Below the pieces are notes generated by a model. It saw nothing but the letters and a program-made list of their open reading frames with translations. It was not told where the DNA came from and ran no database searches. Positions 1 through 8,417 of a stretch of DNA of 64,000 bases are shown here, piece by piece (position 1 is the stretch's first letter; each line of letters begins with the position of its first letter). The stretch lies in the NCBI RefSeq assembly GCF_049673005.1, contig NZ_JBATXB010000017.1, forward strand, positions 1 to 64,000. Direction: 5' to 3'. The position numbers and the translations under genes were made by a program. The DNA comes from Carnobacterium_A sp049673005. Its GTDB lineage: Bacteria > Bacillota > Bacilli > Lactobacillales > Carnobacteriaceae.

Positions 1-23
1 GTTTGTGTCAAGTTTTTCTCGAG
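1..23 (+). repeat. Left terminal inverted repeat of the IS
   Basis: Pairs with 1659-1681 (18 of 23 matches; shared blocks TGTGT and TTCTCGAG). The true outer boundary could lie a base or two outside the window. Confidence 0.65.
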
Positions 24-156
24 CGCTCTATCACCATGCTAGTTTAGACGTTTTATTTTTGTACACTCATTAGCTACCGCACGGCTACGCCGCTTGCTGG
101 CCCATCTTTTGGAAGAATATTCCTAAAACCAGGAACCTTCTCCCAAAAGACAGGAA

Positions 157-1566
157 TTAACGAAAACTTTTAATTAATTGTCCTATTGCCGATGAACGAG
201 AGGCATACAACGGAATGGTCCCATTTTTTACCCTGACTGACTGCCGTGTTTTCTCATGCAATAACGACGATAAACGAACCGTTTGGTTCACTTTACGTTG
301 TTTTCTCGCACTTCGTTTTTGTTGGTGAAGATAGGCTTCACGCAAGGTGTGATTGAACATCCCTTGTTTTACCTTTACCATAGCTTCGCAACCATCTGCG
401 CTCCAATGCATTCCTCGCTTTTTCATGCGAAAAGAGATACGTCGTTGATTGGACTCCATTGCGCCTAAACCTCTTGCGTCCTTCGGCGCTTGTTCTACTT
501 TTTCGCGCCAATCGAAAATCCGATCCCAATTTCGTACTACATAGGTTCGAAATGTAGTCAGTTTTTCCACTGCAGAAGTTTCATCTAGCGTACTTTCATA
601 CGTATCCAACCAAATAGTTAACTGATCTAAATCATGCGTCTTTAATGCTTGCTTGACCTGCTGTTTAAAAATGGTAGTTTTCACGCCAAATGCACGGTTT
701 AACCCTTGAAAAACATGATAAGAGTCTAGCTGATTTAAAACAGGGTAGTTCGATTGAGAAAAAGCTTCTTGGAATTTGTCTGCTGTATACCCTTGTCCGC
801 CGTCACTATTTGTAATGATTTGAGCTTGTTGTAAGGCATAATGATTCGCTGTAAAGGCTTGAATCTCTGCCCAAAAACCAGCGGTTTTTTTGGTCGTCAT
901 AATGGCTTTAGGTTCCTTTAAAGAGACGCGTTTCCCATTTTTATCCCAGCCTTCATAAAGGATGGCATGACGAACTTCTAAGCTTTTTTTCTTTTCTGTC
1001 CCACGGACAAAGACTCCATCAGCCTCGGCGTACAAATAGTCTACCTTTTTTCCTTCCGGCAACTCAGCTGCTTCTTCTAGTTCCAATACACTCTCTTCAT
1101 CTTCGCGTGCTTGTGCGGATCCAACGCGTTTGAGAAGACTACCGACTGTTTGATGACTAATAGTAACAGCTGTCCATTCATTTAGCATATCTGCAGTATC
1201 TCTATAAGTAACTTTACTCGCCAACTCTGCTACTTTTACTTCTACTAGTGGACTATGGCGTTGATATTTCCGGATACCTAACCAGTCATCTAGCGGATAA
1301 TGATTTTGACTCTCTTGATCTATCATCAAGGTACGACGATAACGAACAGGACCAAAAATAAACTGAACGGTTTTCCAGTCTTCTCGTTTCACTTTCCAAC
1401 CTTCTCCTTGTTTCTGCTCCTTGACCACCTGATTGAGATGAGTGAAGACATCTCCTACTAATTCAGCGAATACTTCATACATACAGACTTGAATAGCTTC
1501 TTCTGTCTCTATTAAATTGCTTGAATCCTTTATTATTTTGTAAACCTTTGATATAATATTATTCAT
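157..1566 (-). CDS. ISLre2-family (UPF0236-type) transposase
   Basis: A 469-residue transposase that would catalyse cut-and-paste or copy-out movement of the surrounding IS. Candidate acidic catalytic residues are D183 (in EADGVFV), D255 (in NSDGGQGY), D281 (LDSYH) and E371 (GAMESNQRR), the last followed by the RRISFRMKKRGMHWS region typical of this family. The C-terminus is strongly basic. I chose the ATG at 1566 because it follows an AGAGG Shine-Dalgarno at 7-nt spacing; an in-frame ATG at 1602 has none. The frame is intact, so the element may be active. It is transcribed in the same direction as the upstream corA. An 8-bp inverted repeat (1567-1574 with 1623-1630) lies across the start region. 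Confidence 0.88.
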   Translation of the reverse strand: MNNIISKVYKIIKDSSNLIETEEAIQVCMYEVFAELVGDVFTHLNQVVKEQKQGEGWKVKREDWKTVQFIFGPVRYRRTLMIDQESQNHYPLDDWLGIRKYQRHSPLVEVKVAELASKVTYRDTADMLNEWTAVTISHQTVGSLLKRVGSAQAREDEESVLELEEAAELPEGKKVDYLYAEADGVFVRGTEKKKSLEVRHAILYEGWDKNGKRVSLKEPKAIMTTKKTAGFWAEIQAFTANHYALQQAQIITNSDGGQGYTADKFQEAFSQSNYPVLNQLDSYHVFQGLNRAFGVKTTIFKQQVKQALKTHDLDQLTIWLDTYESTLDETSAVEKLTTFRTYVVRNWDRIFDWREKVEQAPKDARGLGAMESNQRRISFRMKKRGMHWSADGCEAMVKVKQGMFNHTLREAYLHQQKRSARKQRKVNQTVRLSSLLHEKTRQSVRVKNGTIPLYASRSSAIGQLIKSFR

Positions 1567-1630
1567 AAGAAGGCCTCTTTCATTTATGTATTTGCCGCTC
1601 AAGCATACATTTATGATAGAACGCCTTCTT
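1567..1630 (-). promoter_or_regulatory. Inverted repeat over the transposase ribosome binding site
   Basis: AAGAAGGC at 1567-1574 is the exact inverse of GCCTTCTT at 1623-1630. In an mRNA entering from corA, the two arms could pair and cover the bases between the Shine-Dalgarno and the ATG. A transcript starting inside the element near 1612 (possible -10 TATCAT) would lack the upstream arm. This resembles the protection against impinging transcription known for other IS elements; here it is inference. Confidence 0.4.
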
Positions 1631-1658
1631 TCTTTTTGCTAGTAAAAAATAATAGTAT

Positions 1659-1681
1659 CTCGAGAACTATTTTACACATAC
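1659..1681 (-). repeat. Right terminal inverted repeat of the IS
   Basis: Inverse of positions 1-23 (18 of 23). Its last base is shared with the TAG stop codon of corA. Confidence 0.65.
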
Positions 1682-2637
1682 TAGAAATAATTATTTTTCT
1701 TTAAGATCCAAGTTGTTAAGAAGCTAATAAAAAGGATTAGAAACATAATAATCCAAAAGGCATTTGGACCTTGGTCAATTGGCAAGTTAACATTCATACC
1801 CCAGATACCTCCAATAACAGTGGGTATCGTCAATACAATTGTAATGGACGTTAAAATCTTCATAATATTATTTAGATTGTTTGAAATAACAGATGAAAAA
1901 ACGGCACTAATTTGTTTTAAAAGTATAGAAATTTCTTCAATCATAACTTCAGCCTGTCTGTTTTCAACAATAACATCATGAAGCAAATTACGATTTTCTA
2001 CTTTTTCAGTAAAAGCTTCAATTTTTTTAAGTTCATTAAAAATAGGATGACTTGCATGAATAGAAGAATTAAAATAAATAAGACTTTTTTGTAGGGACAT
2101 CAAAGCAAATAATTGCTCATTTTCAGTAGATTTCGTTAACTGTTGTTCCATAGATTCTGTTTTTTTTATGATTTCTTTCAAGAAAAAAATATATTGAGAA
2201 GAAATTTGCCAAGCAACTTCTAAAACAAAAAGCTCTTTCTTTTTTACGTTTACTGGGTAATCAGTTTTATTGCTAATGATTTTTTCTAAAAACAAAGGGA
2301 CATCTTCAGCAGCGGTTATAAGTGTATTTTTAGTTAAAATTATAGCTAAAGGAATGGTTATGTATTCATCATAACCTAATTTATTTATTACTTTAGAAGG
2401 ATAATTGAAGATAATTAAATTGGGTTCTATCGCTGGATCTATTCCTAGTTTCTCTTCTCGTGCGATTTCATCAGGATCATTGACGCAAGATAAATAGTCT
2501 TTAGGAATACTGAACCTACTTGCCAAGTAATCAATTTCTTCACTAGTTGGATTTGTTACATGAATCCAATCACATGACTGGTCTTTTGTTCCATTAACTA
2601 AATGTCCATCAGAATCAGTATAATAGGATTGATACAT
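1681..2637 (-). CDS. corA: CorA-like Mg2+/divalent cation transporter
   Basis: A 318-residue inner-membrane channel of the CorA (2-TM-GxN) family, importing Mg2+ or Co2+ as a pentamer. Evidence: a long acidic cytoplasmic N-domain, then two C-terminal membrane helices (about 257-278 and 294-312) with the signature GMN at 280-282 (WGMNVNLP) between them. The tail is basic (KKNNYF). Length is normal for the family. The ATG at 2637 is preceded by AGGAGG at 6 nt; the in-frame ATG at 2652 overlaps that Shine-Dalgarno and is unlikely. It is a single gene, divergent from gnd. The IS lies directly downstream with no spacer, so its native terminator has probably been displaced and read-through into the transposase is likely. 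Confidence 0.88.
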   Translation of the reverse strand: MYQSYYTDSDGHLVNGTKDQSCDWIHVTNPTSEEIDYLASRFSIPKDYLSCVNDPDEIAREEKLGIDPAIEPNLIIFNYPSKVINKLGYDEYITIPLAIILTKNTLITAAEDVPLFLEKIISNKTDYPVNVKKKELFVLEVAWQISSQYIFFLKEIIKKTESMEQQLTKSTENEQLFALMSLQKSLIYFNSSIHASHPIFNELKKIEAFTEKVENRNLLHDVIVENRQAEVMIEEISILLKQISAVFSSVISNNLNNIMKILTSITIVLTIPTVIGGIWGMNVNLPIDQGPNAFWIIMFLILFISFLTTWILKKNNYF

Positions 2638-2938
2638 TATGAACCTCCTCATTCAATAAAAATAGTTGTATTAATAGATTAATCATACACTATTTCAAGT
2701 GAAATAAGATGCAATATAGTTTCTAATATGAAAAAAAGTTGAGTATCAATAAAATAAATAAGAAGTCATTATATTGGAGTGAAATAGTTTAGTTCATTAT
2801 TTTGAAAAAGAAGGATAGGAATAACTAAGAATAAGTATTCCTTACTTTTAATTTCGCTGTATTTTTGGTAGGATAGTAAGGTCAGAAGAAACGTAAAATT
2901 TAAACAGACACTTAAGTATTAAAAGGGGGAAATTACCA
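2638..2938. other. Divergent intergenic region corA/gnd
   Basis: AT-rich spacer of about 300 bases between the divergent starts. It carries a 7-bp inverted repeat AGGAATA (2817-2823) / TATTCCT (2836-2842), a possible operator for gnd. No convincing -35/-10 pair was found for gnd, and no ORF. Confidence 0.35.
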
Positions 2939-4372
2939 TTGAGTAAACAACAAATTGGTGTAGTAGGAATGGCAGTAATGGGTAAAAACTTGGCTTTAAA
3001 TATTGAAAGTAGAGGGTATTCAGTTTCTATATTTAACCGAACTGGATCAAAAACAGAAGCTGTTATTTCTGAGAATCCAGATAAAAATTTAGTTCCAACC
3101 TATACAATGGAAGAATTTGTAGGGTCGTTAGAAAAACCACGTCGTATTTTACTAATGGTTCAAGCTGGTAAAGGAACAGATGCAACTATCCAAGGGCTTT
3201 TACCACATCTTGATACAGGTGATATTCTAATTGATGGAGGAAATACTTTCTTTAAAGACACAATTAGACGTAGTGAAGAACTAGCTGAATCTGGTGTTAA
3301 CTTTATTGGTACAGGTGTTTCGGGTGGAGAAGAGGGTGCTCTACTAGGACCAGCAATTATGCCTGGTGGACAAAAAGAAGCATACGACCTTGTAGCTCCA
3401 ATTTTAGAAAAGATTGCTGCAGTTGCTGAAGACGGTCAACCTTGTGTAGCTTACATTGGACCTAATGGAGCAGGTCATTACGTTAAAATGGTGCATAATG
3501 GAATTGAATATGGCGATATGCAATTAATTGCTGAATCATATGACTTATTGCGTAAAGTAGCTGGATTATCAGTTGATGAGGTAGCGGAAGTCTTTGCGGA
3601 ATGGAATAAGGGAGAATTAGATAGTTTCTTAATTGAACTTACAGCAGATGCATTAACTAAAAAAGATCCGGAAACAGGAAAACCAATGGTAGACATTATT
3701 TTAGATCGTGCAGGCAATAAAGGAACAGGTAAATGGACATCACAAAGTGCGTTGGATCTAGGTGTACCGTTACCTTTAATTACAGAATCTGTTTTTGCTA
3801 GATACATTTCGGCCTTAAAAGATGAACGTGTAGAAGCAAGTAAAATACTACCTGAACCAACAGCCTATTCATTTGATGGAGATAAGGCTATTCTGGTCGA
3901 AAATATACGTAAAGCCCTATACTTCAGTAAAATAATGAGCTATGCTCAAGGGTTCGCTCAAATGCGTACTGCTAGTGAAGAGTATGATTGGAACCTACAA
4001 TATGGAGAGATTGCTAAGGTTTTCCGCGCAGGATGTATTATTCGTGCTCGCTTCTTACAAAAAATTACAGATGCTTACGATAAAAATCCAGAACTAAAAA
4101 ACTTAATGCTAGATGACTACTTTTTAGATATTACAAAAAATTATCAAGATGCAGTGAGAGATGTGATTGGTATTGCTGTAAAATCAGGTGTTCCAATACC
4201 AACATTTTCTTCAGCAATTGCCTACTACGATTCTTATCGCTCAGCTAGATTACCAGCAAATATTATTCAAGCTCAAAGAGATTACTTTGGTGCACATACG
4301 TATGAAAGAACCGATAAACCCGGGACTTTCCACTTTGATTGGTATGGAGAAAATGGCCAGGAAGAATTATAA
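2939..4372 (+). CDS. gnd: 6-phosphogluconate dehydrogenase, decarboxylating
   Basis: Oxidises 6-phosphogluconate to ribulose-5-phosphate and CO2 with NADP+, in the oxidative pentose phosphate pathway. The N-terminal Rossmann domain shows GVVGMAVMG at 7-15, the substrate region GTGVSGGEEGA is present, and the catalytic Lys is K183 in HYVKMVHNGIEYGD. The C-terminal all-helical domain is complete (KPGTFHFDW near the end). At 477 residues it is family-sized. It starts at TTG after AAAAGGGGG (8-nt spacing). A strong terminator follows. A two-component system lies downstream, a neighbourhood I also associate with enterococci. Confidence 0.96.
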   Translation: MSKQQIGVVGMAVMGKNLALNIESRGYSVSIFNRTGSKTEAVISENPDKNLVPTYTMEEFVGSLEKPRRILLMVQAGKGTDATIQGLLPHLDTGDILIDGGNTFFKDTIRRSEELAESGVNFIGTGVSGGEEGALLGPAIMPGGQKEAYDLVAPILEKIAAVAEDGQPCVAYIGPNGAGHYVKMVHNGIEYGDMQLIAESYDLLRKVAGLSVDEVAEVFAEWNKGELDSFLIELTADALTKKDPETGKPMVDIILDRAGNKGTGKWTSQSALDLGVPLPLITESVFARYISALKDERVEASKILPEPTAYSFDGDKAILVENIRKALYFSKIMSYAQGFAQMRTASEEYDWNLQYGEIAKVFRAGCIIRARFLQKITDAYDKNPELKNLMLDDYFLDITKNYQDAVRDVIGIAVKSGVPIPTFSSAIAYYDSYRSARLPANIIQAQRDYFGAHTYERTDKPGTFHFDWYGENGQEEL

Positions 4373-4400
4373 GCAGCTTAATTAATTTGATAAAGAAATC

Positions 4401-4440
4401 CCACAGATTGTGTCTTATGCAATTCTGTGGTTTTTTTTTT
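4401..4440 (+). terminator. Intrinsic terminator after gnd
   Basis: Stem CCACAGA...TCTGTGG extended by TTG/CAA with one bulged T, followed by ten T residues. Confidence 0.88.
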
Positions 4441-4574
4441 GAAATAAATAAGTCTATCTATTTGTTTTAATGACTTATTTAAATAAGTCTTAACAAAAAC
4501 TTTAGCTGAAAATAGCGTTTAAAAAAATAACGTGACAATAAAAAGTTTTAAACTTCTCATTTAATTTTAATTTA

Positions 4575-4583
4575 TGGTAAAAT
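4575..4583 (+). promoter_or_regulatory. Extended -10 promoter of the two-component system
   Basis: TGGTAAAAT is an extended -10 (TGN + TAAAAT) about 100 bases before the response regulator. No good -35 is seen. The rest of 4441-4682 is AT-rich with no ORF. Confidence 0.45.
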
Positions 4584-4682
4584 CATAATAACATTATGAG
4601 AATATCATTGAGAAAACTAAAGTAACATGGTATTGTAACAAAGGCAAAGACCAGTGAAAATAGAAGAAATGGTGGGAATTGA

Positions 4683-5375
4683 ATGAATAGAATATTAATT
4701 ATTGAAGATGAGAAAAACCTAGCTCGTTTTGTTGAATTAGAATTAAAACACGAAGGATATGAAACTGAAGTACGATATGATGGTCGTTCAGGATTAGAAG
4801 CAGCGTTAAACAAAAAGAAGAAATGGGATGTCATCTTATTAGATTTAATGTTACCAGAACTAAATGGTATAGATGTCTGTCGTCGTATCCGTCAAGTAAG
4901 TAACGTCCCGATTATAATGATGACAGCGAGAGATTCTGTTATCGATCGTGTAAGTGGGTTAGATCATGGTGCGGATGATTACATCGTAAAACCTTTTGCT
5001 ATAGAAGAATTATTAGCAAGAATGCGCGCACTCTTTCGTCGTATTGAAATTGAGAATGAACAAAACGTTACGAAGCAAACAACTGTAAGTTATCGTGATT
5101 TAATAATCGAAAAAGAGAACCATGTTGTTCATCGTGGAGATAAAGTAATTGAATTGACTAAAAGAGAGTATGAATTGTTGTTGGAATTAATGGAAAACGT
5201 CAATGTTGTTTTAGCAAGAGACATTCTGTTGAATAAGGTCTGGGGATACGAGTCTGAAGTTGAAACGAATGTTGTAGATGTGTATATTCGTTATTTAAGA
5301 AATAAAATTGATGTTCCAGGTGTTGATAGTTATATTCAAACAGTTCGTGGGACAGGTTATGTGATGCGTACGTGA
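4683..5375 (+). CDS. OmpR-family response regulator (LisR/CovR-like)
   Basis: A 230-residue cytoplasmic DNA-binding regulator. The receiver domain (about 1-115) has the acidic pair E8-D9, phospho-acceptor D54 (LLDLMLPELNG), T81 and K103 (IVKPF). The C-terminal winged helix (about 130-230) ends with the typical YIQTVRGTGYVMR. A Shine-Dalgarno GGTGGGAA precedes the ATG. Its stop overlaps the kinase start by 4 bases, so the pair is translationally coupled. The closest characterised families are LisR of Listeria, CovR/CsrR of streptococci and EtaR of enterococci, which act in stress, envelope and virulence control. The cognate signal is unknown. Confidence 0.9.
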   Translation: MNRILIIEDEKNLARFVELELKHEGYETEVRYDGRSGLEAALNKKKKWDVILLDLMLPELNGIDVCRRIRQVSNVPIIMMTARDSVIDRVSGLDHGADDYIVKPFAIEELLARMRALFRRIEIENEQNVTKQTTVSYRDLIIEKENHVVHRGDKVIELTKREYELLLELMENVNVVLARDILLNKVWGYESEVETNVVDVYIRYLRNKIDVPGVDSYIQTVRGTGYVMRT

Positions 5376-6892
5376 TAAAGCCTTATTTTAATAGAAATGA
5401 TAAAAAACGCATTTCTTTAAAATGGAAATGGACAATTGGCGCTACTTTGGCGATTTTTTTGACATATACTATCTTTACCGTAGCAATATTTATTGGTTTT
5501 AGGCAAATTATGTTAACTGAAGAAACGCAAGATGTTAAAGAAATTTTGGTTGGTGTTACGAATCGTTTAAACGGCGGTTCAAATGCATTGTCAAAGGAAA
5601 AAGTTTTCTTAAGCTTAAGTGGAAATTATACTTTTAGTGCACTTGAACTAGGGGAAGAATACGACCAGAGAAACTTAGTTTATGGACAATCTAGTAATTA
5701 TCAAGATACAATATTTGCTAAAATGAATGAAGAAGGGGTAGTGGTTAGAGTTTACAGCCCTACTTCAAGATTATTGTTTGAAACGGAACCAAAAGATATT
5801 CCATTTAAAAGAACTGCACAACTTTTAATAGAACCTATTAAGATTAAGAATAAAGAAGGTCTCCAAGGAATTGCGCCAATTTATTCTAGAGTGACTCAAA
5901 ATTTAATTGGTTATGTACAAGTAAACAATGAAATGGTTAATTATCATCAAATGAGTGAAAAAATTCTATGGGCTATAGGTGGTATTGGTATTTTAGCGTT
6001 AGTATTTAGCGCGGTTCTTGGTTATTTATTAGCAGTTAACTTTTTGAAACCAATAAAAAAAATTACGAATACAATGAATGATATCCGTAAAGATACCCAG
6101 TCTACTTCTAGAATTGAGTTAGACGAAGGTAATGATGAGTTGACTCATCTATCAATTGTTTTTAATGATATGTTAGATAGAATGCAAAAGTACATTGAGC
6201 AACAAAAAGATTTTGTGGAAGACGTTTCTCATGAATTAAGGACGCCTGTCGCTATAATGGAAGGACATTTAAAACTATTAAATCGATGGGGAAAAGATGA
6301 TCCTGAAATATTAGATGAGTCGTTACAAGCTTCACTGCAAGAAGTAGAGAGAATGAAAAGTTTAGTTCAAGAAATGCTTGATTTATCAAGAGCGGAACAA
6401 GTTGAAATTCATTATAAAAATGAGAAGACAGCTATTAAACCTTTAGTTCTACAAACAATAAATAATTTCAAACTTATTTATCCTGATTTTGTATTTAATT
6501 TAGATGACGATATACGAGAGGAAACAGATGTTTCAATCTATCGGAATCATCTAGAACAAATCTTAGTCATTATTTTAGATAATGCTGTAAAGTATTCCTC
6601 TGACAGAAAAGAAATACATGTTTCTATTGCTTCTGATAATCAAAATGTAGATATTGCTATTCAAGATTTTGGAGAAGGCATGACACAAGAAGATACAGAA
6701 AGAATTTTCAATCGTTTTTATCGTGTTGATAAAGCACGAAGTCGATACAAAGGCGGTAACGGTCTAGGTTTAGCAATCGCAAAAGAATTATTAACGGGTT
6801 ATAAAGGAACTATTTTTGTTGAAAGTGTTCTAAATCATGGATCTATATTTAGAATTAAAGTGCCTATTTATTTTAAAAAAATAGAAGAATAA
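5372..6892 (+). CDS. Sensor histidine kinase (LisK/EtaS-like)
   Basis: A 506-residue membrane kinase partnered with the preceding regulator. Two membrane helices (about 22-44 and 198-222) flank an extracellular sensor of about 150 residues, followed by HAMP (about 222-275), HisKA with phospho-accepting H287 in SHELRTP, and HATPase_c with N box DNAVKYS, G1 DFGEGM, F box RFYRVDKARSR and G2 GGNGLGLAIA. The start is GTG within the GTGA overlap with the regulator stop. All catalytic boxes are intact. A 40-bp palindromic terminator follows and separates it from the convergent yidC. Confidence 0.9.
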   Translation: MIKPYFNRNDKKRISLKWKWTIGATLAIFLTYTIFTVAIFIGFRQIMLTEETQDVKEILVGVTNRLNGGSNALSKEKVFLSLSGNYTFSALELGEEYDQRNLVYGQSSNYQDTIFAKMNEEGVVVRVYSPTSRLLFETEPKDIPFKRTAQLLIEPIKIKNKEGLQGIAPIYSRVTQNLIGYVQVNNEMVNYHQMSEKILWAIGGIGILALVFSAVLGYLLAVNFLKPIKKITNTMNDIRKDTQSTSRIELDEGNDELTHLSIVFNDMLDRMQKYIEQQKDFVEDVSHELRTPVAIMEGHLKLLNRWGKDDPEILDESLQASLQEVERMKSLVQEMLDLSRAEQVEIHYKNEKTAIKPLVLQTINNFKLIYPDFVFNLDDDIREETDVSIYRNHLEQILVIILDNAVKYSSDRKEIHVSIASDNQNVDIAIQDFGEGMTQEDTERIFNRFYRVDKARSRYKGGNGLGLAIAKELLTGYKGTIFVESVLNHGSIFRIKVPIYFKKIEE

Positions 6893-6930
6893 AAAAGATT
6901 TCTGCCCTTTAAAGGGCAGAAATCTTTTTT
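6891..6930. terminator. Bidirectional terminator (perfect 40-bp palindrome)
   Basis: Arms 6891-6910 and 6911-6930 are exact inverse complements (20 bp each, A-rich start, GCCC core, T-rich end). It reads as an intrinsic terminator on both strands, serving the kinase gene and yidC. Confidence 0.92.
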
Positions 6931-7859
6931 TATCTTCGTTGTTGTTTGCCAGCATTACGTCCAGAATCAGTATTAGAAGAATGTGAACGAATTTGTTTAT
7001 TCGTCAATTCCTTAGGCTGTTCTGAAATAGGTTCAGCTTGTTTGATAACACGTTCTTTTTTTGGACGATTTTTCATTTCTTCAGCAATTTCAGCTTGTAT
7101 TCTAGGTTTATAATAAAAATTAGTAAGCATTGTCTGGAAAACTCCGAAGAATCCACCAACTAACCAATACAGACCTAACCCAGCAGGAGAAGAAATAGTA
7201 AACATTAAAATCATAATTGGATTCATGTACATCATCGTTTTCATTTGTTTCTTTTGTTCAGGTGATAGGCCAATCATAGACACATAGGCTTGAACCAAGT
7301 AAATTAAACCAGCGGCAATAGCTAATGGAATATTTCTTGTACCTAGGTTAATTCCAATAAATGTACTTGTAGCAATAGGCTCGGACAAACGAATAGCTTG
7401 GAACATTGCAGTAAAGATAGGCATTTGAATAAGTAACGGTAAGCAACCAATACCGCCTAACATACTCATATTGTTATCTTTGTAAAGACTCATCAGTTCT
7501 TGTTGAGCAATAGCTTTTTCTTCATTTGTTTTTGCTGCTTTTTGTTTAGCTTGAATAACATCTAGCTCAGGCTTGATAACAGCAGTTCTTTCTTGTTGAG
7601 CTAATGATTTTCTTGATTGACTAAGGTTTAAAGGCAAAATAATGATTCTAACAATTAAAGTAATAATGATAATTGCGAATCCATAACTTCCATTAAAAGT
7701 ATCTGCCAACCAAAGGATAAGATCTTGCGTTGGGACGACTAAAAACTCGTAGATAAAACCTTCAGGATTTCCTTGTTTGTCTGTACTCATACAACCAGAA
7801 AGAAAAAGCATGACGCTTAAAAGCGATCCAGTCAAGAGGTATTTATTTAATTTTTTCAT
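6930..7859 (-). CDS. yidC: Membrane protein insertase YidC/OxaA, lipoprotein type
   Basis: A 309-residue insertase that folds and inserts membrane proteins, alone or with Sec. It has a lipoprotein signal peptide with lipobox LSGC (C23), then about five hydrophobic segments in the OxaA fold, including FAIIIITLIVRIIILPL with the conserved hydrophilic-groove Arg. The C-terminal tail (about 255-309) is long and basic (KNRPKKERVIKQ, NAGKQQRR), as in the ribosome-contacting YidC2 paralogues of streptococci. It is next to acyP rather than rnpA, which also suggests a second paralogue, but that is inference. Shine-Dalgarno GAAGGA lies 9-10 nt before the ATG. Confidence 0.92.
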   Translation of the reverse strand: MKKLNKYLLTGSLLSVMLFLSGCMSTDKQGNPEGFIYEFLVVPTQDLILWLADTFNGSYGFAIIIITLIVRIIILPLNLSQSRKSLAQQERTAVIKPELDVIQAKQKAAKTNEEKAIAQQELMSLYKDNNMSMLGGIGCLPLLIQMPIFTAMFQAIRLSEPIATSTFIGINLGTRNIPLAIAAGLIYLVQAYVSMIGLSPEQKKQMKTMMYMNPIMILMFTISSPAGLGLYWLVGGFFGVFQTMLTNFYYKPRIQAEIAEEMKNRPKKERVIKQAEPISEQPKELTNKQIRSHSSNTDSGRNAGKQQRR

Positions 7860-7930
7860 TGCTCACTATCCTTCATTTTAAATGTTTTTACCAATAACAA
7901 ATCCAACTATACAGGATATATGAATCGATT

Positions 7931-8206
7931 TCAATTAGTTATAGAAAATTTAACTCTTTCAGGTAGAGAAGAATCTTCGGTAACTTCTAATTTATTCACT
8001 TTAGCACTTGGAGAGGGAGACTTTTTTATTTTTTCTATGAATTTATCTATTTTAAGAGAGTCTCCATTTGCTTCAATATAAACACTGCCATCAGATTGAT
8101 TTCTTACAATTCCAAAAATACCGATTTGATCTGCAATCATTTTGGTCATAAAACGAAAACCTACTCCTTGAACGCGTCCTATTGCAGTCATCCTCACCTT
8201 TTTCAT
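7931..8206 (-). CDS. acyP: Acylphosphatase
   Basis: A 91-residue cytosolic enzyme hydrolysing acyl phosphates such as acetyl phosphate. The family signature GRVQGVGFRF is at 10-19 with catalytic R18, and GIVRNQSDGSV follows with catalytic N36 at the expected 18-residue distance. Length is typical. The start ATG has GGGGG at 7 nt. It is probably cotranscribed with yidC, 71 bases downstream. Its leader, from a good promoter at 8325-8353, contains a second strong Shine-Dalgarno with no proper start codon. Confidence 0.94.
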   Translation of the reverse strand: MKKVRMTAIGRVQGVGFRFMTKMIADQIGIFGIVRNQSDGSVYIEANGDSLKIDKFIEKIKKSPSPSAKVNKLEVTEDSSLPERVKFSITN

Positions 8207-8291
8207 TTGTTTACCCCCAACTTCATTTGTTTTTTTTGAATCAAGAATAGATGGATATTTTTTTAATCTTTGAAAGAGATTTATGATATGA

Positions 8292-8303
8292 ATCTCCTCC
8301 TTT
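8292..8303 (-). other. Orphan Shine-Dalgarno in the acyP leader
   Basis: On the minus strand AAAGGAGGAGAT stands about 90 bases upstream of acyP. No ATG, GTG or TTG lies at usable spacing. An ATT at the right distance opens a stop-free frame of 29 codons running in frame into acyP. An ATG just before the Shine-Dalgarno opens a 21-codon ORF. The function of either is unproven. Confidence 0.35.
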
Positions 8304-8324
8304 CATAAACGTCTTGTCTTCTAC

Positions 8325-8353
8325 ATTTTATAAGTCAGAAGCTAATCCGTCAA
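8325..8353 (-). promoter_or_regulatory. Promoter of acyP-yidC
   Basis: On the minus strand: TTGACG (8353-8348), 17-bp spacer, TAAAAT (8330-8325). It overlaps back-to-back with the promoter of the DUF1033 gene. Confidence 0.7.
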
Positions 8354-8370
8354 CTATTCAAAGTGACATA

Positions 8371-8379
8371 TGATATAAT
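8371..8379 (+). promoter_or_regulatory. Extended -10 promoter for DUF1033-topB
   Basis: TGATATAAT is an extended -10. TCAACT at 8350-8355 is a weak -35 at 18 bp and overlaps the -35 of the divergent promoter. Confidence 0.55.
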
Positions 8380-8417
8380 TAAGAAGTATAGAATAGAATC
8401 AATTTGAGGTGATAAAT

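Larger units (their letters stand above)
1..1681 (-). mobile_element. ISLre2-family insertion sequence
   Basis: A complete or nearly complete IS of about 1.68 kb with one transposase gene. Its ends are imperfect inverted repeats: positions 1-23 match the reverse complement of 1659-1681 at 18 of 23 positions, and both contain TGTGT and CTCGAG. The right end touches the corA stop codon. The left end coincides with the window edge, so the left flank and any target-site duplication cannot be seen. A target duplication, if present, would start near 1681 (ctagaaata). Family assignment rests on the UPF0236-like transposase. Confidence 0.8.

Noticed and set aside
5372..5375. Frameshift between response regulator and kinase
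   Set aside because: The GTGA overlap is a normal translational coupling junction, and both proteins are full length.
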